From: Rhodoblastus sp963727035
GTDB taxonomy: Bacteria > Pseudomonadota > Alphaproteobacteria > Rhizobiales > Beijerinckiaceae
NCBI GenBank assembly: GCA_963727035.1
Contig: CAVSEY010000029.1
Span: 186,001-250,000 of the forward strand
Direction of reading: 5' to 3'
DNA: 64,000 bases
Below the pieces are notes generated by a model. The model saw only the letters and a program-made list of their open reading frames with translations, was not told where the DNA came from and made no database searches. Positions 51,959 to 61,041 of this stretch are shown in pieces. How positions within the stretch are numbered: the first letter of the stretch is position 1; each line of letters opens with the position of its first letter. The translations under genes and the position numbers were made by a program.

Positions 51959-52090
51959 GGTCATGCCCGCGAACGCGCGCCGGCCGCCGATGAGGAGCGC
52001 GGGTTTATCCATATTAGGCGCCCGGGCCATAGAAGGCGCCCGGCCGCAGCCGCGACCGAGGCTTTGACCCGTCACGACAAAAAAATTGCC

Positions 52091-52119
52091 AGCACGTACG
52101 TTTTCGCGTACATTGTGCT
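52091..52119 (+). promoter_or_regulatory. Operator-like palindrome of yefM-yoeB
   Basis: AGCAC-GTACG-TTTTCG-CGTAC-ATT-GTGCT: two nested pairs of inverted arms (52091-52095 with 52115-52119; 52096-52100 with 52107-52111), ending one base before the antitoxin ATG. YefM-type antitoxins autorepress by binding palindromes here. Role inferred from position and symmetry. Confidence 0.6.
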
Positions 52120-52120
52120 T

Positions 52121-52390
52121 ATGAAAACCACCTCCTACAGCGAATTGCGTCGCAACCTTGCCGGCATGATCGATCGCGTCAACGCCGATCATGAGCCGGT
52201 GGTGATCACTCGCGATCGGGGCAAGCCGGCGGCGGTTCTGATGTCGCTCGAAGATTACGCCTCCTTCGAGGAAACCCGCTATCTGCTGCGCAGCCCGAAA
52301 AATGCGAGGCGCCTCGCTCGCGCCATTGAGGAACTGGAGTCCGGCAAGGGCGTCGAGCGCGATCTGCAAGAGCCGGATCAGAGCGTGTGA
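52121..52390 (+). CDS. yefM: YefM-type antitoxin (Phd/YefM family)
   Basis: 89 residues. MKTTSYSELRRNLAGMIDRV, VVITRDRGKPAAVLMSLEDY and YLLRSPKNARRLARAIEELE are the conserved YefM blocks: N-terminal DNA binding, C-terminal toxin binding. It overlaps the toxin gene by 4 bp. The ATG at 52121 follows an operator-like palindrome. Confidence 0.93.
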   Translation: MKTTSYSELRRNLAGMIDRVNADHEPVVITRDRGKPAAVLMSLEDYASFEETRYLLRSPKNARRLARAIEELESGKGVERDLQEPDQSV

Positions 52391-52647
52391 AAATCGTCTT
52401 CAGCGAAACAGCCTGGGAAGATTATCTCTATTGGCAGGCCCAGGACAAAAAGCTGCTGGCGCGGCTCAACGCGCTGATCAAGGAATGCGCGCGCACGCCC
52501 TTCGCGGGGACCGGCAAGCCGGAGCCCTTGCGCGGCGCCCTGTCCGGCTGGTGGTCGCGTCGCCTGACGCTCGAACATCGCCTGGTCTATCGCATTTCCG
52601 ACGACGCCCTGCAGATTGCGCAGTGCCGCTATCATTACGGGGAATAA
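52387..52647 (+). CDS. yoeB: YoeB-type mRNA interferase toxin
   Basis: 86 residues with a GTG start at 52387 inside the end of yefM. WEDYLYWQAQDKKLLARLNA, FAGTGKPEPLRGALSGWWSR, RRLTLEHRLVYRI and the C-terminal CRYHYGE are the YoeB family pattern; Glu, Arg, His and Tyr of the catalytic site are all there. It cuts ribosome-bound mRNA. Confidence 0.94.
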   Translation: MKIVFSETAWEDYLYWQAQDKKLLARLNALIKECARTPFAGTGKPEPLRGALSGWWSRRLTLEHRLVYRISDDALQIAQCRYHYGE

Positions 52648-52680
52648 CGGTAGCCCCGCTCATCCGGCGCTGTCGCGCCA

Positions 52681-52703
52681 CCTTCTCCCGCGAGGGGAGA
52701 AGG
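52681..52703. repeat. Hairpin repeat CCTTCTCCC...GGGAGAAGG
   Basis: A 9-bp perfect stem (52681-52689 with 52695-52703) with loop GCGAG, between yoeB and the convergent acyl-CoA dehydrogenase gene. Sequences of this form are widespread intergenic hairpins in proteobacterial genomes. It may end transcription from either side, though no T run follows. Confidence 0.6.
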
Positions 52704-52746
52704 AACTCGCGCCCATGGGTTCAGGCCTCGTTCGTCCGCCTTTCGC

Positions 52747-54526
52747 TCAGAACGCCGCGTCCTCGAACGCCATCATGGTTTTGGCGCCGGAGGTGATCGC
52801 CTGGAGCAGGGCGCTGGTCTGCGGCAGCAGGCGCTCCATGAAGAAGCGCGCCGTGCCGATCTTGGCGCGGTAGAAACCGTCCTGCTCGGCCTTGGCCAAG
52901 GAGTCTTCGGCCATTTTGGCCCAGAGATAAGCCATCACCGTCAGGCCGAACAGCCGCAGATAGTCGCTCGCCGCCGCGCCGGCCTCGTCGGGCCGGGCCA
53001 TGCCCTTCTGGGCGACGAAAGTCGTCGCCTGTTGCAGGCGGACGAAGGCTTTTTCCAGCGGAGCGACGAATTCCGCGAGCGCCGGATCGGACTTTTTGGC
53101 GGCGATATGGTCCGAGATCGGATGGAAGACGCGAGCGCAGGAAACGCCCGGCATGGGCCGGCATCTTGCGGCCGACGAGATCGAGCGCCTGAATGCCGTT
53201 GGCGCCCTCATAAATCTGGGCGATGCGGCAGTCGCGCACGAACTGCTCCATGCCGTTCTCGCGGATATAGCCGTGGCCGCCGAAAACCTGCACGCCGAGA
53301 TTGGTCGCCTCGAAGCCGAGATCGGTCATCAGCGCCTTCACCACCGGGGTGACGACGGCGATGAAATCTTCCGCCTTGGCCCGCTCGGCCGGATCGGGAT
53401 GGCGCTTGGCGATGTCGAGGCTTTTCGCCGCCCAGACCGCCAAAGCGCGCGAACCTTCGATATAAGCCCGCTGGGTGAGCAGCATGCGCCGGATATCCGG
53501 ATGGACGAGCAGAGGATCGGCCGGCTTGTCGGGATATTTCGGCCCTGACAGCGCGCGGCCCTGGAGGCGCTCGCGGGCATAGGCCGCGGCGCCCTGATAG
53601 GAGGCTTCGGCAAGGCCGAGGCCCTGGACGCCGACCGCGAGGCGTTCGGCGTTCATCATCGCGAACATGGCCTGCATGCCCTTGTGGGGCTCGCCGATCA
53701 GCCAGCCCTGGGCGCCGTCGAAATTCATGACGCAGGTGGAGGAAGCCTTGATGCCCATCTTGTGCTCGATCGAGCCGCAGGCGACGCCGTTGCGGGGTCC
53801 GAGCGATCCGTCGGGCTTGACCAGGAATTTCGGCGCGAGGAACAGGCTGATGCCCTTCACCCCCTTGGGCGCGTCGGGCAGCCTGGCCAGCACCAGATGG
53901 ATGATGTTCTCGGTGAGATCATGCTCGCCGGCCGAGATGAAGATTTTCGTGCCGGTGATTTTATAGGAGCCGTCGCCGTTGGGAGCCGCGCGGGTGCGCA
54001 ACAGGCCGAGATCGGTGCCGCACTGGGGCTCGGTCAGGCACATGGTGCCGGACCAGGTCCCGTCCACCAGTTTCGGCAGGTAGGTTTCCTTCAGCTCGTC
54101 CGCGCCATAGCCGTGGACCGAGACATAGGCGCCATGCGACAGGCCCGGATACATGCCGAAGGACAGGTTGGAGGCGCAGATCATTTCCTCGACCAGCGTA
54201 TTGACCGCCGCCGGCAGGCCCTGGCCGCCGTATGCGGGATCGCAGGCGATTCCGGTCCAGCCGCCCTCGCGGAACGTGTCATAGGCTTCCTTGAAGCCTT
54301 TGGGCGTGCGGACCACGCCGTTCTCGAAAGCGCAGCCCTCCTCGTCGCCGGAGCGGTTGAGCGGCTGCAGCACCTGCTCGCAGATCTTGGCGGCTTCCTC
54401 GAGCACCGCGTCGATGGTGTCGCGGGAAAAATCCTCGAAGCCCGGCAGTGACGTGAGAGCGTCGCCGCCGAGAAGTTCGAAGAGCACATAGCGCATGTCG
54501 CGCAGGGGAGCCTTATAGGCGGGCAT
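52747..54526 (-). CDS. Acyl-CoA dehydrogenase, DmdC/FadE12-like, one frameshift
   Basis: About 592 residues. YKAPLRDMRYVLFELLGGDA at the N-terminus and MCLTEPQCGTDLGLLRTRAA (FAD/substrate region), KIFISAGEHDLTENIIHLVL, IYEGANGIQALDLVGRKMPA near the catalytic region place it in the group that includes 3-methylmercaptopropionyl-CoA dehydrogenase. The C-terminal extension (FMERLLPQTSALLQAITSGA) lies in a second frame; they join near 53131-53136 by removing one base, restoring ...FLR-VFHPISDHI. FAD enzyme of beta-oxidation. In operon with fadB-like and fadA genes. Confidence 0.88.
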
Positions 54527-54564
54527 GGAGATTTCTCCTCTCCGTTGCGAATCCGTTGGGCGGT

Positions 54565-56886
54565 TCAGTTGCGGAGCGGCTTGCCGGTTTCGAGCATGTG
54601 CTCGATCCGGGCCAGGGTGTCGGCGGTGCGGATGAGTTTCATGAAGCCGACCCGCTCCAGTTCGGACATGCGGTCTTCGGTGACGGTCTCGGTCGGGTCC
54701 GTCCCGTCGCCGGTGAGGATTTCCGCGAGAACGCCCGAGACGACCTTGTCGTGTTTCGTCGCCTTGCCGAGGCTGACGAAGGTGTCGACCGCCATGTCGA
54801 GCGCGACCTTGCCGGACGGGCCGGGCAGCACGTAGGTCGGCGGCTCCGGCGGCTTGTAGTCCTCGGCCAGCTTCAGCGCCTTGGCCTTGGCGTCGGCCAG
54901 CAGCCGGGTGCGGTTCATGGTGATCGCGTCGCCGGGTCGCAGGATCAGCATCTCCTGCGCCTCGGCGGCAGATTTGGCGACCCGCGCCGTGCTGATATAT
55001 TCGAAAACCTGGCTGACGGCGGGCATCGGGCCTTTCGGGATCCTGCCGAGGCTCTGCCAGCGCGCCAGCATTTCCTTGCAGCCGCCCCAGCCGGGAATGA
55101 GGCCGACGCCGACCTCGACGAGACCGGTATAGGTCTCGGCATGGGCCTGGATGGCGTCGGAATGGAGCAGGATTTCGCAGCCCCCGCCGAGCGCCATGCC
55201 GGCAGGCGCCGCCACGACGGGGAAGGGCGCGTATTTCAGGCTCTTGTAGGCATGCTGGCCGAGGCCGACGAGGCCCTGGATTTCGTTCCAGCCGGCGATA
55301 TTGGCGGCGAACAGCGCCAGGCCGAGATTGGCGCCGACCGAGAAATTCGAGCCTTCGTTATAGACGACCAGCGCCTTGTACTGCTTCTTCACCAGTTCGA
55401 TGGTCTGGTTGAGCAGCAGCACGATGTCGGCGTCGAGCGAATTCATCATGCTGGTGAATTCGAAACAGAGCACGCCGTCGCCGATGTCCCAGACCGATGC
55501 GGAGCCATTTTTAAGCACCGGCCTGGAGGTCAGCTTGATGTCGGCGAGCAGCAGCACGCCCTCGGGGCGATGCAGCGTCTGGTAATCGCCGGCGAGGGTC
55601 AAGGCCTGACGCTTGCCGTCCTCGATGCGGTAGAAACTCTTGCCCTGCGCCGTGCGCAGGATCGGCGGGACGGGGCGGCCTTCCTTTTCCAGACGGGCGA
55701 CGAACCAGTCGACGCCGATCTTGTCGATGAGTTCGAACGGTCCGCTCTTCCAGGCGTAGCCGAGCCGCATCGCCTCGTCGATCGGGTCGATCTCATCCGC
55801 CGCGTCGCCGACCAGCAGAGCGGCGTAGCTGAGCGTTTCGCTCATGACGGTCCAGGCGTAGCGGCCAGAAACGCTGTCATGTTCGAACAGCTTGCGCAGA
55901 TCCTTGCCGGCGTCCTTGACCGCCTCGACCTGCGCCTTCTTCTGGACGCGATAATCCCCGCTCTTGAGGTCGATCGTCTCCCGGCGCTTGTTCATCTCGC
56001 GATTGACGCGGTAGAAGCCGCCCTTGCCCTTGCGCCCGGTGTAACCGTCCTTGATCATGCGCTCGATCAGGGGCGCCGGCCGGTTCATGGCGTGGAACGG
56101 GTCTTCCGGCGGCAGGGAGGCCGCCATGCTGGCGTTGATATGCGGCATCAGGTCAAGGCCGATCAGGTCGAGCAGGCCGAACACGCCGGTCTTGGGGATG
56201 CCGAACGGCTTGCCGATGATGGCGTCGGCGTCCTCGACGTCGAGCCCCAAGTCGAAAGCCGTGACCACCGCCGTTTGCAGCCAGTAGACGCCGAGGCGGT
56301 TGGCGATGAATCCGGGCCGGTCCTTGCAGGGCACGACGCCCTTGCCGAGGCGAAAGTCACAGAATTCTGTCAGGGTCTTGACAGCAGCCGGATCGTTCTT
56401 CTCGCTCGTCACCAGCTCCAGCAGCCGCATATAGCGCGGCGGGTTGAAGAAATGGGTGATGACGAAATCGCGCGCAAAGCTCTCCGGCAGGTTTTCCGTC
56501 AGTTTCGCCAGCGGAATGGTCGAAGTGTTGGAGGAGACGACGCTGCCTTGCTTGCGGTGCGCCTCGATTTTCGCATAGAGCGTCTGCTTGATGTCGAGCC
56601 GCTCGATCACTGCCTCGACGATCCAGTCGCAATCGGCCAGGAGGTCGAGATTGTCCTCGATATTGCCGGTCGTGACCAGTTTGGCCGCCGCCTTGCTCAT
56701 GAAGGGCGCGGGCTCGGTTTTCAGCATCTTCGCCACCGCGCCTTCGGCGATGGCGTTGCGGTTCGAAGCGCCGGCCGGCACGATGTCGAGCAGCACGACG
56801 GGCGCGCCCGAATTGGCGACCTGGGCGGCGATGCCGGCGCCCATGACGCCGGCGCCGATGACGGCGACTTTTTTGATCTCGGCCAT
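54565..56886 (-). CDS. 3-hydroxyacyl-CoA dehydrogenase/enoyl-CoA hydratase fusion
   Basis: 773 residues. Domain order is dehydrogenase first: NAD motif KKVAVIGAGVMGAGIAAQVA, SSNTSTIPLAKLTENLPESF, ITHFFNPPRYMRLLELVTSE. The crotonase-like hydratase follows at about residue 480-600 (PVVAAPAGMALGGGCEILLH, GLVEVGVGLIPGWGGCKEML). This order is the reverse of E. coli FadB and matches the FadN-type proteins of Bacillus. It starts inside the end of fadA (TGATG at 56886). Confidence 0.93.
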   Translation of the reverse strand: MAEIKKVAVIGAGVMGAGIAAQVANSGAPVVLLDIVPAGASNRNAIAEGAVAKMLKTEPAPFMSKAAAKLVTTGNIEDNLDLLADCDWIVEAVIERLDIKQTLYAKIEAHRKQGSVVSSNTSTIPLAKLTENLPESFARDFVITHFFNPPRYMRLLELVTSEKNDPAAVKTLTEFCDFRLGKGVVPCKDRPGFIANRLGVYWLQTAVVTAFDLGLDVEDADAIIGKPFGIPKTGVFGLLDLIGLDLMPHINASMAASLPPEDPFHAMNRPAPLIERMIKDGYTGRKGKGGFYRVNREMNKRRETIDLKSGDYRVQKKAQVEAVKDAGKDLRKLFEHDSVSGRYAWTVMSETLSYAALLVGDAADEIDPIDEAMRLGYAWKSGPFELIDKIGVDWFVARLEKEGRPVPPILRTAQGKSFYRIEDGKRQALTLAGDYQTLHRPEGVLLLADIKLTSRPVLKNGSASVWDIGDGVLCFEFTSMMNSLDADIVLLLNQTIELVKKQYKALVVYNEGSNFSVGANLGLALFAANIAGWNEIQGLVGLGQHAYKSLKYAPFPVVAAPAGMALGGGCEILLHSDAIQAHAETYTGLVEVGVGLIPGWGGCKEMLARWQSLGRIPKGPMPAVSQVFEYISTARVAKSAAEAQEMLILRPGDAITMNRTRLLADAKAKALKLAEDYKPPEPPTYVLPGPSGKVALDMAVDTFVSLGKATKHDKVVSGVLAEILTGDGTDPTETVTEDRMSELERVGFMKLIRTADTLARIEHMLETGKPLRN

Positions 56887-58023
56887 CACACCGCCTCCAG
56901 AATGGTGGCGATGCCCTGGCCGCCGCCGATACATTGGGTAGCGAGCGCGTACTTGCCTTTTTCGCGCTTGAGCAATTGCGCGGCCTTGCCGACGATGCGG
57001 GCGCCGGTCGCGCCGAGCGGATGGCCAAGCGCGATGGCGCCGCCGTCGAAATTGACCTTGCTCTCGGCGAAGGCCGAGGTCGCGCATCGAGGCGATCGAC
57101 TGGCTGGAAAAGGCTTCGTTGAGCTCGACGATATCGATGTCCTTCGCCTCGAGTCCGGCGCGTTTCAGCGCCTTGCGGCTGGCGCCGACGGGGCCGATGC
57201 CCATGATCGACGGCTCGCAGCCGGAAACCGCCATCGACTTGACCGCGGCGAGAATGTCGAAACCGTTCTTGCGCGCATAATCCTCGCTGCACACCAGCAG
57301 GGCGGAGGCGCCGTCGGTGAGGGGCGAGGAGGTTCCCGCCGTCACCACGCCGTCGGCGCTGAAGGCGGGCTTGAGTTCGGCGAGGCCGTCGAGCGTGGTC
57401 TCGGGGCGCGGGCAGCCGTCGACCGACACCGTGCCCTTGCGGCCAATTATGGGAATGATCTCATCGACGAACTTGCCGGCCTTCTGCGCGGCGGCGGTCT
57501 TCTGCTGGGAGCGAAGGGCGAATTCTTCCTGTTCCTTGCGCGAAATTTTCCATTGCGCGGCGACATTCTCGGCCGTGTCGCCCATGCCCATATAGGCGGC
57601 GGGCATTTTCGCATAGAGGTCGGGGTTCGGCATCGGATTGAAGCCGGTCATCGGCACGCGGCTCATGCTTTCGACGCCGGCGCAGATGAAAACCTCGCCC
57701 GCGCCGCAAGCGATGGCGCCCGCCGCCATATGAACGGCGGTCATGGACGAACCGCAGAAGCGGTTGACCGTGACGCCCCCGAGCGATTTGGGCAGGCCGG
57801 CGAGGAAGCTGACCAGGCGCGCGACGTTGAAGCCCTGCTCGCCCTCCGGGAAGGCGCAGCCGAGGATCAGATCTTCGATGTCCTCCGGCTTCACGCCGGT
57901 CTTCCTGACGAGGCCGACGATGACCTGCGCGGCCATGTCGTCGGGCCGGACGGAGGCGAGTTCCCCCCTTTTGGCGGGGGTGAAAGGCGAGCGGGCATAG
58001 CCTGCGATGACGGTCCTGGTCAT
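56886..58023 (-). CDS. fadA: Acetyl-CoA C-acyltransferase (thiolase), one frameshift
   Basis: About 379 residues. The nucleophile Cys is in VNRFCGSSMTAVHMAAGAIA. ELNEAFSSQSIASMRDLG is followed by a frame break at about 57080; in the next frame ESKVNFDGGAIALGHPLGA (catalytic His) and QCIGGGQGIATILEAV (second Cys) complete the enzyme and stop at 56886. One extra base explains it. Without the correction the frame would wrongly fuse into the fadB-like gene. It cleaves 3-ketoacyl-CoA. Confidence 0.92.
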
Positions 58024-58063
58024 ACTTGTCTCCCGAGAAAATGAAACGTGGGCCTTCGCCCGC

Positions 58064-58534
58064 TCACGAAACCTTGACTCCCTTGGCGGCCAGCAGGTCG
58101 CGCGTCGCGCGTTCGACGTCGCGCAATTCGGCCAAACTCGTTTTCACGTCCTGCAACTGGGTCTCCAGCCGTTCGATTCGTTCGTGCGCCTTGCCGAGCA
58201 GGCTCTTCATCTGGGCCACCCGGGTGGGATCGGCCTCATAGAGGTCGAGGAATTCCTTGATGTCCCTCAGGCTGAAGCCCATGCGCTTGCCGCGCAGGAT
58301 CAGGATCAGCCGGGCGCGGTCGCGCGGGCTGTAAAGCCGCGACAGCCCGACGCGACGCGGCGCGATGAGACCCTTGGCCTCATAGAAGCGGATGGCGCGC
58401 AGCGTCAGGCCCAGCTCGCCCGCCAGCTGGGCGATCGAAAAGGTCTTCGCGGCCGTCGTCGGCTTGTCCGTCGCCATGCCGGCCCGGCCGGCGCACGCGC
58501 CCGGCGTTTCTGATGAATGATGGGGCGTCGTCAC
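58064..58534 (-). CDS. MerR-family regulator of the beta-oxidation operon
   Basis: 156 residues. HTH: FSIAQLAGELGLTLRAIRFY then EAKGLIAPRRVGLSRLYSPR, followed by a coiled-coil dimer helix with a Leu heptad (KAHERIERLETQLQDVKTSL). It resembles the LiuR/PsrA-like MerR group that controls acyl-CoA and branched-chain degradation. A GTG at 58534 with GGGAGGG six bases upstream is the best start; the ATG at 58477 is the alternative. It lies just upstream of fadA on the same strand. Confidence 0.88.
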   Translation of the reverse strand: MTTPHHSSETPGACAGRAGMATDKPTTAAKTFSIAQLAGELGLTLRAIRFYEAKGLIAPRRVGLSRLYSPRDRARLILILRGKRMGFSLRDIKEFLDLYEADPTRVAQMKSLLGKAHERIERLETQLQDVKTSLAELRDVERATRDLLAAKGVKVS

Positions 58535-58578
58535 GCGAAACCCTCCCTGCGCGCGAATTTTTCCACGCGGCGTCGTGA

Positions 58579-58638
58579 TGTTGACCTATACGTAATGACG
58601 CTGTTTGGCTCTGTCAACGAAAAAGTTTACATATAAAC
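58579..58638. promoter_or_regulatory. Candidate operators/promoter upstream of the MerR gene
   Basis: An AT-rich stretch in a 296-bp divergent gap. It contains the palindrome GTTTACATATAAAC (58625-58638, arms GTTTA/TAAAC) and the looser pair GTTGAC/GTCAAC (58579-58584, about 58613-58618). MerR proteins bind such dyads between promoter elements. Autoregulation is inferred. Confidence 0.45.
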
Positions 58639-58830
58639 AAAATGTGAAATAATGAATGAAAACATATCGGTGTCAGTAATTGAGGCCGTCGCCTGGCGCC
58701 GTCGGCGCCGCAAGGGGGCGGCTTGCGGCACGGGAACGGACGCTTTGTCATTCGTTGCGGCTTGGCATAGGCTTGATGAGTGCGAGTTGATGCGGCGGGA
58801 AAGCCGCCGCAATGGGCGCAGGAGAAAAAA

Positions 58831-59292
58831 ATGCGTTTGATCCTTGGCCTTGTGCTGTCTTGTCTGGCTTTAGGCTCTGCGCGCGCGCAGGAAAGCGCCG
58901 CGCCTGCCCCCTACAAGCCCGTGCTCGCCGACATCATGGCGGGCGCGCAATGGCGCCAGCTCAAATTGTCCTTCGCCGGCTCGCAACGAAACTGGCCGCT
59001 GGCGGAATTCGAAATCGGCCAGATGCGCAGGAGTTTCGCCGCCTCTGCGAAATTTTATCCCGAATTCGGCAACGTGGCGCTCGCAAAGCTGATCAAGGAG
59101 ATCAGCGAGCCGGCGCTGGACGAGATCGCGGCGAGCGTCAAGGCCAAGGACGATGAGGCGTTCAAGAAATCCTTCGCCCGCCTGACCGAGGCCTGCAATT
59201 CCTGCCATCAGGCGGCCGGGATGGGCTATATCAAGATCAGGGTTCCGACGCTTTCGCCTTTTTCCAATCAGGTGTTCGCGCCGGAGCGCTGA
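58831..59292 (+). CDS. Exported c-type cytochrome with one heme site
   Basis: 153 residues. Signal peptide RLILGLVLSCLALGSARAQ, a helical body (WRQLKLSFAGSQRNWPLAEF, DEIAASVKAKDDEAFKKSFA) and a single CxxCH near the C-terminus: LTEACNSCHQAAGMGYIKIR. The late heme site after helices recalls cytochrome c' and c2-type class II proteins. GGAG precedes the ATG at 58831. Its last 56 bp overlap the convergent permease gene. The partner is unknown. Confidence 0.82.
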   Translation: MRLILGLVLSCLALGSARAQESAAPAPYKPVLADIMAGAQWRQLKLSFAGSQRNWPLAEFEIGQMRRSFAASAKFYPEFGNVALAKLIKEISEPALDEIAASVKAKDDEAFKKSFARLTEACNSCHQAAGMGYIKIRVPTLSPFSNQVFAPER

Positions 59293-60088
59293 TTTCCTCG
59301 AGCCGCCTCTGCCACATATAAGCGGCGAGCGTCGCCATCGACACCAGGGCGATGGCGAGGGCGCCCAGCGCATTGATCTTGGGGCTGACGCCGAGCTTGA
59401 CGCTGCCGAGCACCACCACCGGCAGCGGTGTGGCGCCGGGGGCGGAGACGAACTGGCTGGTGACCACATCGTCGAGGCTGAGCGAAAAGGCGAGCAGCCA
59501 GCCGGCCGCAAGCGCCGGCGAGATCACCGGCAGGGTGATGACAAAAAAGGTTTTCAAGGGCGAAGCCCCGAGGTCGAGCGCCGCCTCCTCGATCGAGCGG
59601 TCGAAATCGGCGAGCCGCCCGACGACGATCACCGCGACATAGGACAGGGTGAAGCTGACATGGGCGATGACCAGCGTCCAGAACCCGCGCTGCGACGGCC
59701 AGCCCAGAATATTCCCCATATTGACGAAAAGCAGCAGCAGCGAAATCGCCATGACGATTTCCGGCATGGCGAGCGGGGCGAAGACCAGGCCCGAGAACAA
59801 GGTTCGGCCGAAAAAGCGTGGGAAACGGGCAAGCGCGAAGCCGGCGAGCGCACCGAGCGCCAAAGCGATCGAGGCCGAGAAGAATGCGAGCTTGAGGCTG
59901 AGCCAGGCCGCGCCGAGCAGCGCCTCGTCGCAGGCAAGCTCTGCATACCAGCGCGTCGAAAAGCCCGCCCAGACGGTGGCGAGTTTCGAGGCGGTGAAGG
60001 AATAGACCACCACCAGAACCAGCGGCGCGTAAAGAAAGGCGAGGCCAAGCGCCAGCGCCGAACGGCGGAAGAGACCGCGCCCGCTCAT
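59237..60088 (-). CDS. potI: Polyamine-type ABC transporter permease (PotI-like)
   Basis: 283 residues, six membrane helices. ALALGLAFLYAPLVLVVVYS at the start, then the EAA loop EEAALDLGASPLKTFFVITL and LLAFSLSLDDVVTSQFVSAP, conserved in PotI/PotC. The start at 60088 overlaps the potH-like stop by 4 bp. Its 3' end overlaps the opposing cytochrome gene by 56 bp. Confidence 0.9.
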   Translation of the reverse strand: MSGRGLFRRSALALGLAFLYAPLVLVVVYSFTASKLATVWAGFSTRWYAELACDEALLGAAWLSLKLAFFSASIALALGALAGFALARFPRFFGRTLFSGLVFAPLAMPEIVMAISLLLLFVNMGNILGWPSQRGFWTLVIAHVSFTLSYVAVIVVGRLADFDRSIEEAALDLGASPLKTFFVITLPVISPALAAGWLLAFSLSLDDVVTSQFVSAPGATPLPVVVLGSVKLGVSPKINALGALAIALVSMATLAAYMWQRRLEEISAPARTPDWKKAKASEP

Positions 60089-61041
60089 GACGCCGCCTCC
60101 ATCCGGCGCGCCATCCATTGCAGCAGCAGCAGCGGCGCGACCAGGATCGCCAGCAGCAAGATCGCCACGGCGGAAGCCGTCGGCCAGTCGCGATTGTGGA
60201 AAAATTCATTCGCGAGCTGCGTCCCGAGCATCACATAATTCTGGCCCCCGAGCAGGGTGGGCACGACATATTCGCCGCAGGCCGGAATGAAGACGAGCAG
60301 AAGGCCGGACAGAATCCCAGGCCAGGACAGCGGCAGGACGATGCGCGCAAAAGCCTTCCACGGCGGGGCGCCGAGATCGCGCGCGGCCTCGGCCAGCGAC
60401 CAGTCGATCTTCACCAGATTGGCGTAGAGCGGCAGCGCCATGAACGGCAGGTAATTATAGACCATGCCGATCTGCACCGCCGCGTCGGTATAGAGAAGGC
60501 TCGGCGGATGGGCGGGGTCGATCAGCCCGAGCGAGATCAGAGCCTGATTGATCAGCCCGGTCTCCTTCAACAGGTTGATCATCGCGAACGTGCGGATCAG
60601 CGACGAGGTGAAGAAGGGCAGGATGATCGCCATCAGCAGCAATTGCCGGCGGCGCGGCGGCTCCAGCGCCATGGCGTAAGCCATCGGATAGCCGAGCGCC
60701 AGACACAGCACGGATGTGGTCGCGGCGATGCGGACCGAGTTCCACAAGGCGACGGCGTAGAGGTCGTCGCCCAGGATCGCGCGGTAATTGTCGAGATTGA
60801 GCGCGCGCCAGTCGAGCGGATTGCTGTAGGGCGGGACGCCGTCCACCGCATGGGTGAGGCTGATCGCCAGAGAGACCAGAAGCGGCGCCAGGAAAAAGGC
60901 CAGAAGCCACGCATAGGGCAGGGCGGCGGATGGAAAGGCTTTTTTTAGCGTTGGCTCTGGCGTTAAACGCCGGTCGCTCCGGCGTTCGCCGACCGGTCCC
61001 GGAGGTCGCGAACCGCTCGCGCGATTTGTTGCGGGCGTCAT
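60085..61041 (-). CDS. potH: Polyamine-type ABC transporter permease (PotH-like)
   Basis: 318 residues. A long polar N-terminus, then six helices. Family blocks: NLDNYRAILGDDLYAVALWN, YNYLPFMALPLYANLVKIDW, SLAEAARDLGAPPWKAFARI (EAA loop) and FIPACGEYVVPTLLGGQNYV. It overlaps its neighbours by 4 bp on each side, a tightly coupled potFGHI-type operon. Confidence 0.91.
   Translation of the reverse strand: MTPATNRASGSRPPGPVGERRSDRRLTPEPTLKKAFPSAALPYAWLLAFFLAPLLVSLAISLTHAVDGVPPYSNPLDWRALNLDNYRAILGDDLYAVALWNSVRIAATTSVLCLALGYPMAYAMALEPPRRRQLLLMAIILPFFTSSLIRTFAMINLLKETGLINQALISLGLIDPAHPPSLLYTDAAVQIGMVYNYLPFMALPLYANLVKIDWSLAEAARDLGAPPWKAFARIVLPLSWPGILSGLLLVFIPACGEYVVPTLLGGQNYVMLGTQLANEFFHNRDWPTASAVAILLLAILVAPLLLLQWMARRMEAAS

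Noticed and set aside
54565..58023. One 1,152-residue thiolase-hydroxyacyl-CoA dehydrogenase-hydratase fusion
   Set aside because: The join is an artefact: the thiolase loses its catalytic His/Cys blocks in this frame, and they reappear in the next frame with a stop that overlaps the fadB-like ATG. Two genes with one extra base near 57080 explain it better.
54556..58044. 1,162-residue plus-strand open frame opposite the fad genes
   Set aside because: Antisense shadow of three conserved genes; low-complexity composition.
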